Positions 47,310 through 55,541 of a stretch of DNA of 64,000 nucleotides are shown one piece after another. Every line of letters starts with the position of its first letter. Position 1 is the stretch's first letter. Where the stretch lies: assembly GCF_028618665.1 (NCBI RefSeq), contig NZ_JAQITF010000003.1:62001-126000 (forward strand), in the 5' to 3' direction. The DNA comes from Bartonella sp. AU16XJBT (lineage in GTDB: Bacteria; Pseudomonadota; Alphaproteobacteria; Rhizobiales; Rhizobiaceae). Position numbers and translations under genes: made by a program. The notes below the pieces were generated by a model. That model made no database searches and was not told the DNA's origin. It saw only the letters and a list, made by a program, of their open reading frames with translations.

Positions 47310-48800
47310 TCAAGCGGATATTTCTGGAGAGTTGTCGTTATCCGTTAGGTCACTAAAGCGTGTAAAGTCGGATTGAAAGGCAAGGGGAACGATTCCTGTC
47401 GGACCATGGCGTTGTTTTGCTATAATAACCTCGGCTTTACCCTTGGCTTGCTCCATTGCCTCTTGCCATTTGCTATACTCAGCAGTGCCTTCTTTCGGTT
47501 CTTCATTTTTGAGATAATATTCTTCACGATAAACAAACAGAACAATGTCGGCATCTTGCTCAATTGAACCAGATTCACGTAAATCAGAGAGTTGTGGACG
47601 CTTATCGGTTCGGTTTTCAACTTGGCGCGAAAGTTGTGACAGAGCGATAATGGGAATATTGAGTTCTTTTGCAAGTGCTTTTAATCCGGTGGTAATGGCT
47701 GTAATTTCTTGAACGCGATTTTCTAATGAACGCTTTGAACCGCTTGTCATGAGTTGGATATAATCGATAATCAAGACATCTAGACCATGTTGTCGTTTAA
47801 GGCGCCTTGCACGGGCGGACAATTGTGCAAGGGTTACACCACCCGTTTGATCAATATAAAGAGGGATTGTTTGTAAGGAACGCATTGCGTAAATGATGTT
47901 GGTAAATTGCTCTTCTGAGATATTACCACGACGCATATCAGAAGAAGAAACCTTTATTTGTTCTGAGATAATACGGGTTGCAAGCTGTTCAGATGACATC
48001 TCAAGTGAGAAGAATCCTACTATGCCCCCTTCATTTTCTTGGCTGTTATCATGACGCTTGCAAGCATTGGCAATATTAAAAGCAATATTGGTCGCCAGAG
48101 AGGTTTTTCCCATCCCAGGGCGCCCCGCTATGATAACCAAATCAGATGCTTGTAATCCTCCCATTTTTTCATCAAGGGTTTTGATATGGGTAGCGATCCC
48201 AGAGAGCTGTGAGGAACGCTTTTTCGCAGCACTTGCCATGTTAAGTGCTTTTTCAATGGCTGTATCAAAGTTTTCAAACCCACCCCCATATTTGCCTTTT
48301 TCTGCCAATTCAAACAACTGATTTTCAATCGCTTCAATTTGTTGGGAAGGTGTAAGTTCTAAAGGCGCATCAAAAGCTGTATTGGCAACTTCATTGCCAA
48401 GATTAATCAAAGACCGGCGGATAAAAAGATCGTAAATGACGCGTCCATAATCTTCAGTGTTAATAATAGTGACTGCCTCTGTGGCTAAGCGAACAACATA
48501 CTGGTATACAGTAATATCTCCAACTTTTTCTTCCATTTGGATATAGGGCTTGATTGTAATGGGGTTTGCAAGATGACCCTTTTGAATAATTTGTAAGACA
48601 ATCTCAAAGATCTTTTGATGGAGCCTTTCAAAAAAATGTTCTGCTTTGAGAAAGCCTGAAACGCGATCGAGTGCATCATTATTAATCAGGATTGCTCCAA
48701 GTAATGCCTGTTCAGCTTCAATATTATGGGGAAGTTGACGAAAAGAAGAAGCAAAATTATCTCTTGGATTCTTTGTTTTTAGCATGTTTAACGTTCTCAT
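47310..48800 (-). CDS. dnaB: Replicative DNA helicase DnaB (within prophage module)
   Basis: Full-length 496-residue hexameric helicase. The N-terminal domain opens LPHNIEAEQALLGAILINND. The RecA core has Walker A AGRPGMGKTSLATN, FFSLEMSSEQLATRII, Walker B LDVLIIDYIQLMTSG, then SQLSRQVENRTDKRPQLSDL with RESGSIEQDADIV. It resembles cellular alphaproteobacterial DnaB throughout rather than diverged phage helicases. Oddly, its start overlaps the end of tail gene D by 44 bases (29 if the ATG at 48785 is used) in a late tail operon. It may be a host-derived copy taken up by the phage; whether it is the only dnaB of the cell is unknown. Confidence 0.92.
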   Translation of the reverse strand: MRTLNMLKTKNPRDNFASSFRQLPHNIEAEQALLGAILINNDALDRVSGFLKAEHFFERLHQKIFEIVLQIIQKGHLANPITIKPYIQMEEKVGDITVYQYVVRLATEAVTIINTEDYGRVIYDLFIRRSLINLGNEVANTAFDAPLELTPSQQIEAIENQLFELAEKGKYGGGFENFDTAIEKALNMASAAKKRSSQLSGIATHIKTLDEKMGGLQASDLVIIAGRPGMGKTSLATNIAFNIANACKRHDNSQENEGGIVGFFSLEMSSEQLATRIISEQIKVSSSDMRRGNISEEQFTNIIYAMRSLQTIPLYIDQTGGVTLAQLSARARRLKRQHGLDVLIIDYIQLMTSGSKRSLENRVQEITAITTGLKALAKELNIPIIALSQLSRQVENRTDKRPQLSDLRESGSIEQDADIVLFVYREEYYLKNEEPKEGTAEYSKWQEAMEQAKGKAEVIIAKQRHGPTGIVPLAFQSDFTRFSDLTDNDNSPEISA

Positions 48801-49788
48801 TGCTGTCCCTTCCCTTGTTTGGTGCCTCTAAGGTAATTTCTGTGGTATAACCGCTTTGTTTCTCATAGCAGTGGGTGACGGTCGCGGCTTTCCATAGACC
48901 ATTGATTTGCCCACGAAACCCTTGCAATAAAAGAGGTTGGTCCGCCATGATTTCGGGGCGCCCCGCAAGGGTCAAAGAACCACTGCCCACAGCACAGCAA
49001 AGTCGGTCTGATTCTGATGCAGCAGCAGCTTGTGCTTCCTCCTCACAGGTGTAACAAGTCCGTAAACGACGCACGGGACCGCTAAACCCTGTCTGATGCT
49101 TGACTTGGCATTGCTGCCCTTTTGAGCGATCAAAATAAGAAGCTTCAATAGTGCCATATTGCGTACGTGGCTCTAACGTGAATTCCCAGTTGGAACAGTC
49201 GTGTTTATGAAGTTGGAGTGCTGGTAAATTATCTCCGATTAAAAACAAAAACTTATTGTCTTTGATCAAAAAACGTGCCTGCATACGGTCGGCAAGGCGG
49301 GTTAAAAAATCAACCGTCGATTGATCTGTACGCACCACATAAGGCAAAGTTTGTTTGCTAAACTGTGGACTGACCTTTGCTTGATAGCCATGGCGTTTGG
49401 CGAGTGTCTCAACAATCTCACCAACAGTTTTGTGGTCAAAATGTTCACTCACCTGTTCTTTGAGTTCTTTACGCATTGAGGCACTTTTACCACAAAGGCG
49501 CAAAATCTCTCCATCACTGCCCCCACAACTTACCACTGACTCGACAACAAAACGCCCCATAAATGCACTGATGCTGTTTTGATAACCAAAGATCACCTGC
49601 AGAGCGTTGCCTGTTTGTGGAACCTCTAAATCATTGCCACTATCATCAAACTCTGCTTCAAATGTATCGGCTTCATTACCGGCATGGTCCGTGATAGTTG
49701 CGGTTAAAAGACGCTGGTAAAAAACCTCATGAACAGGTTTGTCTCCCACCTTGACGATAATAAAAGGGTGTGTACGCATTAATCCCAT
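48757..49788 (-). CDS. Phage late control / tail protein D (P2 gpD-like)
   Basis: Baseplate hub protein of 343 residues, homologous to P2 gpD and T4 gp27-type hubs. Visible features are the TDHAGNEADTFEAEFDDSGN opening, NALQVIFGYQ, the central VGEIVETLAKRHGYQAKVSP and TDQSTVDFLTRLADRMQARF, then a beta-rich C-terminus with GLWKAATVTHCYEKQSGYTT. The N-terminus overlaps gene X by 10 bases. In P2 it is the last tail gene; here dnaB follows with a large overlap. The lysine/asparagine-rich tail (ENVKHAKNKESKR) falls in the overlap and may have changed when dnaB was joined. Confidence 0.88.
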   Translation of the reverse strand: MGLMRTHPFIIVKVGDKPVHEVFYQRLLTATITDHAGNEADTFEAEFDDSGNDLEVPQTGNALQVIFGYQNSISAFMGRFVVESVVSCGGSDGEILRLCGKSASMRKELKEQVSEHFDHKTVGEIVETLAKRHGYQAKVSPQFSKQTLPYVVRTDQSTVDFLTRLADRMQARFLIKDNKFLFLIGDNLPALQLHKHDCSNWEFTLEPRTQYGTIEASYFDRSKGQQCQVKHQTGFSGPVRRLRTCYTCEEEAQAAAASESDRLCCAVGSGSLTLAGRPEIMADQPLLLQGFRGQINGLWKAATVTHCYEKQSGYTTEITLEAPNKGRDSNENVKHAKNKESKR

Positions 49789-50033
49789 AGTCGCTTCACC
49801 ATGCTTTGGGGATTAGACAACACAAATTCAGGCAGAATAACCTTCAAGCCCCGCGGTAAAAGCACACCATATTTGGCAATCTCTGGATTGGCTTCCAATG
49901 TAGCTTCTAAATAGCCATTGAGTAAACCAGCTTGCCTCCGGTCCCCTAACACTGCCATGGCATGATGAAAGCAGATGAGATCGAGACTCATATCCTCTAG
50001 CTCTACAACAACATGCTTTTCTGGTATCTTCAT
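49779..50033 (-). CDS. Phage tail protein X (P2 gpX-like)
   Basis: Small LysM-like tail protein of 84 residues. DLICFHHAMAVLGDRRQAGL is followed by LEATLEANPEIAKYGVLLPR and GLKVILPEF, the gpX pattern of tail-tip LysM proteins. It overlaps U by four bases (ATGA) and D by ten bases, so translation is coupled. In P2 itself X lies elsewhere; the U-X-D order is common in related tail modules. Confidence 0.85.
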   Translation of the reverse strand: MKIPEKHVVVELEDMSLDLICFHHAMAVLGDRRQAGLLNGYLEATLEANPEIAKYGVLLPRGLKVILPEFVLSNPQSMVKRLWD

Positions 50034-50491
50034 AGAGTTTGTCCCTCTTGATATTGTCCCACCTGGTATTGTCCTTGCGGTTTTCCGCCATTGAAAAAGG
50101 GCAAGAGACTAATGGAATAGCGGATGCGCTGGGATTGACCAGAGCGACTGATATAGTCGTGGTCTTTATTGATCGTGGTGATCACCACGGGACCATGGAG
50201 AAGGACACTATAGGTCGTATCATTGATCCAACGAAGCATCTGGACCGGCTTTGCTCTTTTGATCGTTGTGGTGATGGCATCAATGGCTACCCGATCACCA
50301 AATTCTTCTGGAAACCAAACGCCATGAATGGTTTTTGCATCATTGCCATAGCCGGTAAATTGCAAACTGGGGGACCTGCCAAAACGCTCCATACAAACCC
50401 ATGAGGCAGAAAACTCTTCTTCAAAGGATTGGAAATTCAGCCAGTCCACATAAAATTGATGCGGACCTAACATCATCAAAGGATCTCTCAT
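50030..50491 (-). CDS. Phage tail protein U (P2 gpU-like)
   Basis: Tail terminator/assembly protein of 153 residues. It opens MMLGPHQFYVDWLNFQSFEE, followed by SLQFTGYGNDAKTIHGVWFP and a C-terminal QSQRIRYSISLLPF, all typical of gpU. It overlaps X by four bases, and its ATG overlaps the stop of a 58-codon ORF. Acts at the end of the tail tube during assembly. The trailing QVGQYQEGQ repeats are unusual. Confidence 0.87.
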   Translation of the reverse strand: MRDPLMMLGPHQFYVDWLNFQSFEEEFSASWVCMERFGRSPSLQFTGYGNDAKTIHGVWFPEEFGDRVAIDAITTTIKRAKPVQMLRWINDTTYSVLLHGPVVITTINKDHDYISRSGQSQRIRYSISLLPFFNGGKPQGQYQVGQYQEGQTL

Positions 50492-50664
50492 AGGCTCCCT
50501 CCCCTTGATTGTATTCCTTCCAACACGTCATCTCTTTCGAAACCTATCATTGCATCTCTCCTATCATTGCGCCCTCCTAACACTTCATCCCTCCCCTCAT
50601 TGTGTTCTTTCCAGCACGCCGTCTTTTCCCTTATTCTGTCGTCCTTATCATTCTGTCCCGCCAT
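50488..50664 (-). CDS. Small overlapping ORF between T and U (58 aa)
   Basis: A 58-codon frame (MAGQNDKDDRIREKTACWKE start) whose ATG lies within the last codons of T and whose TGA overlaps the ATG of U. This ATGA-type double coupling is typical of real phage genes. The peptide is very hydrophilic, with a short internal repeat (RRDAMIGFERDDVLEG after GRDEVLGGRN). The underlying DNA is purine-rich with repeated GATG/GGAG, so the frame could be an accident of composition. No family recognised. Confidence 0.4.
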   Translation of the reverse strand: MAGQNDKDDRIREKTACWKEHNEGRDEVLGGRNDRRDAMIGFERDDVLEGIQSRGGSL

Positions 50665-52981
50665 GCAGGGCATTGGCGCGTGCCCGTTGCAAAGCATGGG
50701 CAACCGCACGACCAGTGGCCATGGGTTCACGCGCCCCATTGACATGCACTGTGACATTTTGATTGTGTGTGATGGGGGAGCGGTCTTTGTCTCTTGGTTC
50801 TCTCCCTGATGGCTGAGGAGAAGCCCCCGCAAATTGTGCTATGGGCTGGATTGGCGTTTTACCCCCCAAAAAACTTGGCAAAAACTCTCTTACATCAATG
50901 GATCCAATCCACCCCTTAATGCGGTGAGGTAAAGATTTACAATAATCCATCAATTGTGAGATAGACGACATAAAGCCCTCAATAATCGAATTAGCCAGAT
51001 CTTCGCCCGCTTGTTCCATACCAGCCTTGGCACTCTCCGAGAGCTTTTCCTGTGTAAAAAAACGCTTCAACCATTGCCAAAAGTTGGAAAAGCTTTGTTT
51101 AACGCCCTCCCACAAACCAGCAAAGCTTTGAGAAACAGAGGAAAGTCCTTGTTTAAATTTTTGCCAATGGGAAGAGAAGTCGAAAGCAGCAGCAATGATG
51201 TTTTTCCATTTGGTGATGGTGGTGGTATCGGCACCAAAAAAGCGCATAACGGCTTCAAAGGCTTGCCCCCAAGCCCGTGTTATCCCCCGTGCTAAACCAT
51301 TCATAAAAGAAGAGAAACGATCCCAATATTTCCACAAAGCAAAACCAGCAGCCAATATGACCGCCACAACAGCAGCAATGAGAGCCCCTACCGGAGTAAA
51401 AAGCCCTCCCACAACAGAGGACAGGCTTGCCCCAACCACTTCGATCACGGTTCCCATCCAACCAAAGCTGCTCGCAAAAGCCGCCCCTGAGACGGCAATC
51501 CCCCGTAAAGCCCCGACCAACAAGGTCATGGGGCGTAAGAGTCGGAGTGAACTTGCCCCAAGACCCGCGGTTAGCAAGCCCAGCGAGCGCCCTGCGGCTG
51601 CTAAGCCCCGCCAACTTGCAGCAACACCACGACTGAGTACTCTAAGCTTGATAAAAGAGCCCATCAATTGAAGAAGCCCAAGACGTGTGCCAGCCATGGT
51701 AAAGCGCAACACGCGCAGAGCAATATTAAAAGCCATCAGGGCAGCAATGGTTTTGATGATGGCGCTTGTTAAAGTGGGATGGGCATTCGCCCACGCCATA
51801 AGCCCATTGGTAAAATTGCCAACACTTTCCATCAAACTGTTGAGGGGGGGCAGAAGCACTTCACCAATGGTAATTCCCAAAGCCACGATACGGTTTTGCA
51901 ACAATTCAAATTGTCGCATGGCACCGGTTGCTTGTTTGTCTGCCTCTTGTTCGACAGAGCCTTTAAAGACTTTTGGGTCTTCAACATATTTTAAAGCTTG
52001 CCCCAACAATTCCGGATTGCCCACCAATTTGGCAAAATCACCGGTAAAATCGCGCCCTGCAATGGCAATAAGAGAACGCATTCCTTGTTCGGATTTGCCC
52101 AACACATCAAAAAAGCGCACCAAGGTACCGGTGGCATCTTTCTCCAAATCTTCCATAAATTTTTGGCGAGAGAGACCAATATTGGTAAAAGCATCTTCAA
52201 TATGCTTTCCTCCCGCCTGAATACGGGCACTCATCGCATTAAACCCACGCGCGGCACTCTCTGGGACAATACCAGCAGAAATCATCGCCGTACCAAAGGC
52301 TGCTGTTTCACGTGCAGTGAGCTTAAACATGGTGGCAGCACCGGTGGCACGATTGGTAAAATCAGACACTTCACTTGCCTTGGCGGCCATGTGGTTAGAG
52401 AGATGGTTGATAGCATCGCCTAAATCTTCAATCCCTGCCTGATTAAGCTTAAAGACATTGCGCAATTTGGCAAAGCGCTCCCCAATCTGATCCCCGCTCA
52501 TATCAAAAGCAACAGCTGCTTTGGCGGCATAAATACTAAAAGCCTCGAGATCTTGTTCACCAATCCCAGCTTGGCTGGCACTGGTCATCAGTTCCAAAAC
52601 TTCACGCGCCGCTAGCGGAATCTTGGTGGAGGTTTCCAAAGCAAAGCGGCGCAATTCCTTTAAGCGATTAAGGGGGGCATCCAGAACCTTTTCCAAGCCC
52701 TTCATTGATTGGTCAAATTGCATGGCTTTATAGAGGGGTGCAATTAAGGTTGCTGTTTGGGCAATGGCGCCTACCATGCGCCCACGCGCATGAATATAAG
52801 CATTTTGCGCATTCTTTGTCGCATCCTCAAGATGCTCAGGGTCAAACCAATTTTTAAAGTGCTGCCTTGTCTTGTTTTGGAAATGCGCAACATCGCTACT
52901 GAAGGCTGCAAGATCACGCTTGGCAGAAGCTATCCCTTCTTGCAGATGATTCACAAAACGGACAACAAGGGAAACATCCAT
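50648..52981 (-). CDS. Tail tape measure protein T
   Basis: This 777-residue protein sets tail length and may help DNA entry. The N-terminal TP901-type tape measure domain has RLKELRRFALETSTKIPLAA, MTSASQAGIGEQDLEAFSIY, then FTNRATGAATMFKLTARETA. Several hydrophobic segments lie in the middle (LTAGLGASSLRLLRPMTLLV, GALIAAVVAVILAAGFALWK). The C-terminus is helical with NQNVTVHVNGAREPMATGRA. Length is normal for P2-like tails. The E' stop is nine bases upstream. The last codons overlap the 58-codon ORF. Confidence 0.92.
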   Translation of the reverse strand: MDVSLVVRFVNHLQEGIASAKRDLAAFSSDVAHFQNKTRQHFKNWFDPEHLEDATKNAQNAYIHARGRMVGAIAQTATLIAPLYKAMQFDQSMKGLEKVLDAPLNRLKELRRFALETSTKIPLAAREVLELMTSASQAGIGEQDLEAFSIYAAKAAVAFDMSGDQIGERFAKLRNVFKLNQAGIEDLGDAINHLSNHMAAKASEVSDFTNRATGAATMFKLTARETAAFGTAMISAGIVPESAARGFNAMSARIQAGGKHIEDAFTNIGLSRQKFMEDLEKDATGTLVRFFDVLGKSEQGMRSLIAIAGRDFTGDFAKLVGNPELLGQALKYVEDPKVFKGSVEQEADKQATGAMRQFELLQNRIVALGITIGEVLLPPLNSLMESVGNFTNGLMAWANAHPTLTSAIIKTIAALMAFNIALRVLRFTMAGTRLGLLQLMGSFIKLRVLSRGVAASWRGLAAAGRSLGLLTAGLGASSLRLLRPMTLLVGALRGIAVSGAAFASSFGWMGTVIEVVGASLSSVVGGLFTPVGALIAAVVAVILAAGFALWKYWDRFSSFMNGLARGITRAWGQAFEAVMRFFGADTTTITKWKNIIAAAFDFSSHWQKFKQGLSSVSQSFAGLWEGVKQSFSNFWQWLKRFFTQEKLSESAKAGMEQAGEDLANSIIEGFMSSISQLMDYCKSLPHRIKGWIGSIDVREFLPSFLGGKTPIQPIAQFAGASPQPSGREPRDKDRSPITHNQNVTVHVNGAREPMATGRAVAHALQRARANALHGGTE

Positions 52982-52990
52982 GATCGTCTC

Positions 52991-53526
52991 TTATCCTAAC
53001 TGATAGCTTTCATATTCTTGCGCTTTCAGGCGTGCGAGTTCTTCGCGATAGGCAATCACATCCAGCCAATCCATCTGATTAATTTCTGAAGGCGCCCAGT
53101 GATAATAAAGGGCTAGTTCTGCTCCAAATTGTCCGGCAGAGAGGATTGGCGTGTGGGAAAAAAAGCAAAAAAAGCCTTAAACACGGCCATAATGTCAACA
53201 ACATCAAGACGGTTAATCAATTCAACAGATTCATGAGACATATCGGCTAAAAGCACAGCTATTCCTTCCATAGCCTCATGGGTCAATAAAGCCTCACAAA
53301 GCTTGGAAATGAGAACATCATTGCTTAAGGGTGTTTTATCCTCTTCTACAGCGGGCAGAACGAGCTTTGCTAGCTGCGGTCCAATCAACACCGCTAATTG
53401 GCGTGCTTGCTTGAAGTTTGGGCGATAAAAGGTCAGTTTCTTGCAGAGAGTTTCTTTGCCACCTTTATCTTGATAAAGAAGCGGAACAGCTAATTCCACC
53501 TCAATGCTTGTTTGTAAACTTGTCAT
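52991..53526 (-). CDS. Tail assembly chaperones E and E' (-1 frameshift)
   Basis: Gene E is a 137-residue tail assembly chaperone (SIEVELAVPLLYQDKGGKET, KLTFYRPNFKQARQLAVL) from the ATG at 53526 to the stop at 53113. A second frame, without its own start, runs through to 52991 and encodes a GpE-type segment (FGAELALYYHWAPSEINQMD, WLDVIAYREELARLK), the E' extension. A slip of -1 at the T7 tracts (53158-53173) joins them, as in P2 E/E'. ATG 53526 is preferred because AGGA lies seven bases upstream. The E+E' form probably loads the tape measure protein. Confidence 0.82.
53158..53173 (-). promoter_or_regulatory. Double T7 slippery site for -1 frameshift
   Basis: On the minus strand the coding sequence reads GCT TTT TTT GCT TTT TTT CCC. 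Either T7 tract allows both tRNAs to slip one base back into the E' frame, which continues TCC CAC ACG without a stop until 52991. Position near the end of E matches the P2-family frameshift. Confidence 0.75.
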
Positions 53527-53535
53527 GATCAATTC

Positions 53536-54054
53536 CTATAAATTGAGAATAGAGCGGCGGCGAGAACCGATCTCTTGCCCATTGCGGACAAGCCAACCGC
53601 CTCGTTTAAAGGAAAAGCGATGCAAAACAGAACCATCCCAAAATTCTGTATAGTCCCAAATATTTTTGATCTCGCAATCATAGCCTGTCGCTTTTCCAGC
53701 CGTTAAGCTTTCGCTATCAACTTTGACCAAGCGCCCCGTGACATCAATGGAATGTTCATGCTCGCGCCCATCTTCTTCAGACACCACATGTTTTTTGCCG
53801 GTAAATTTATGACGAAGACCAGGGGAACCACCAAAGATACCGATGATTTCGGGGGTGTGGCTGCGGATTTTCATTTGCAAGGTTAAAGCTTTCACACCAA
53901 GACCGCTCACATCAATTTGCATGTCAGAGCCCCCTGGTTGATAGGTTTCGGTGATTTCTTCTAAAGTGGGAAGTTTGAGCGTTTCAAGATCAAGGTGAAG
54001 ATTCACATCATCATCAACAATCAGCGTAAAACCGCGTACAATGCGTAAAGTCAT
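53536..54054 (-). CDS. Major tail tube protein FII
   Basis: Inner tube subunit of 172 residues in the contractile tail. FII signatures include LPTLEEITETYQPGGSDMQI, DVSGLGVKALTLQMKIRSHT, DVTGRLVKVDSESLTAGKAT and the C-terminal WDYTEFWDGSVLHRF. AGGAGTT lies before the ATG, in the three-base gap after the sheath stop. The order FI, FII, E is as in P2. Confidence 0.92.
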   Translation of the reverse strand: MTLRIVRGFTLIVDDDVNLHLDLETLKLPTLEEITETYQPGGSDMQIDVSGLGVKALTLQMKIRSHTPEIIGIFGGSPGLRHKFTGKKHVVSEEDGREHEHSIDVTGRLVKVDSESLTAGKATGYDCEIKNIWDYTEFWDGSVLHRFSFKRGGWLVRNGQEIGSRRRSILNL

Positions 54055-54057
54055 GCT

Positions 54058-55341
54058 TTAACTCCTTGCTGCTTTGCGATAAGTTTCAAGCGTATCGCCA
54101 AATTGATAGGTCATTTTCTTTTGGATATCTTCAGCCAATCGATCAAAATAAGCGCTATTGCGCCGGCTGGAGAAACTTAAATCTTCTAGAGGGGGTACTT
54201 CTTCTGCATCAAACTCAATCCGCAATTTTCCCAATTGCAAAGTACTGTTGGAATTTAAATCGCGATCAAACCAAACGCGCCCACCAAGCAATGCACCACG
54301 TGCAATCAGATCATCAAGAAACTGCGTGAGGCTGCGGGTGATAGCAATAACATGTTGACCGGTCAGATTCTCATCATTCGCCCAAGGGCGCAAATTGTTA
54401 ATGATCGTTTTTTCCAATGCTGCGCGAGTGCGCACCACATTGACAAAACGCCAGAGTGGATCACTGGAGGTGGTGTGATTTCCCCATAAAATGCGTCCAT
54501 TGGCAGCAAATTGACCTTGGGCATTTTGGCTAAGGCGGGCGGGAATAAAGGTGGCAATATCGGCTTGGTTGAGGCGATTAGCCTCATGATCGATTTCGCC
54601 ATCAAAATAGCTAATGGGGCGTGCGGTTCCTAAAATGCCTTTAACATCTTGGTTAGAGGGAGACCAAAAAACACCGCCCCTTTGCTTATCACGCTTGATA
54701 AACATGGCGGCAGCAAAGGGACTTGCTGGTTTAACACTCCACCCACCCTCACTATTTGCCACCCGTACAAAAGGGTCAATGAGATAACAAAAGCGTGAGG
54801 AAAAATCTGCACGATAGGCAAGACTTTCTTCCGTGTTTTTACCACCCGTATCAAAAACCGCAATCGCTTGTAGCTTTTCGGCAACCTGTTCAAGCGCATC
54901 TGCCACGGGGTTTTTGCCATTATCAAGGCGCCCTGCACTATAGGCTGGTGCCAGTAAAATCCCAGGCTCTACCCCTAAATGGCCACGCGCATGTTTCAGC
55001 GCATGCACACCGGTCAAAGCCGTATTGGACCCCACCATCTCAGTTTGTGTCTCAGCAATGGTTGATTTTTCTTCCACACGCACAAGAATAATTTGTGCCT
55101 CAATCCCCTGTGCGCGCGCAGCATTAATAACATCAAGAGCCGTGCCTCTTGCCCCAAGCTTTTGGATTTTCTCACCCTCATGCGTAAAGAGAAGGACAGG
55201 CTCGTTGAGGGGAAAAACTTGGTTGTCAGCATCAGGGGCTGTAACAACCGCTCCAATGGCGGTCTGATCAAATGTTGCTAAAGGACGGGAATCCTCACCA
55301 GCCTCTACAATGCGAATCCCATGATTAAATTCTGTTGCCAT
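54058..55341 (-). CDS. Tail sheath protein FI
   Basis: Contractile sheath subunit of 427 residues. Motifs are HGIRIVEAGEDSRPLATFDQ with TAIGAVVTAPDAD at the start, a variable mid-domain, then the conserved C-terminal NVVRTRAALEKTIINNLRPW, GGRVWFDRDLNSNSTLQLGK and MTYQFGDTLETYRKAARS. ATG 55341 is supported by GGAGAG; the open frame extends to 55446 but runs through a terminator. The terminator upstream means the sheath likely starts its own transcript, separating structural tail genes from the baseplate/fibre genes. Confidence 0.93.
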   Translation of the reverse strand: MATEFNHGIRIVEAGEDSRPLATFDQTAIGAVVTAPDADNQVFPLNEPVLLFTHEGEKIQKLGARGTALDVINAARAQGIEAQIILVRVEEKSTIAETQTEMVGSNTALTGVHALKHARGHLGVEPGILLAPAYSAGRLDNGKNPVADALEQVAEKLQAIAVFDTGGKNTEESLAYRADFSSRFCYLIDPFVRVANSEGGWSVKPASPFAAAMFIKRDKQRGGVFWSPSNQDVKGILGTARPISYFDGEIDHEANRLNQADIATFIPARLSQNAQGQFAANGRILWGNHTTSSDPLWRFVNVVRTRAALEKTIINNLRPWANDENLTGQHVIAITRSLTQFLDDLIARGALLGGRVWFDRDLNSNSTLQLGKLRIEFDAEEVPPLEDLSFSSRRNSAYFDRLAEDIQKKMTYQFGDTLETYRKAARS

Positions 55342-55414
55342 CTTGCTCTCCAAATCAATGAAGAGACTATAACAAGCATCACCATGCTCCATAAGCCTGA
55401 CACTGTCAGTCAAA

Positions 55415-55437
55415 AAAAGCCCTTTCAAAGGGCTTTT
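55415..55437 (-). terminator. Terminator between fibre gene and sheath gene
   Basis: AAAAGCCC pairs with GGGCTTTT (8 bp, seven-base loop) and is followed on the minus strand by seven T (55412-55418). It lies between the fibre gene and the FI start. Confidence 0.8.
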
Positions 55438-55541
55438 AAAGAGCAATAAAAGGACTTAAAAAAGACTATTACAACCTTAAGCTATGATACAACAAACATT
55501 AGTTTGACTTGTGCTGTCTCTTTGGTTAGTCGTACATCCAT

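Noticed and set aside
47310-48800. Treating dnaB as the ordinary chromosomal gene outside the prophage
   Set aside because: Its start overlaps tail gene D on the same strand, so it belongs to the tail transcript as it stands.
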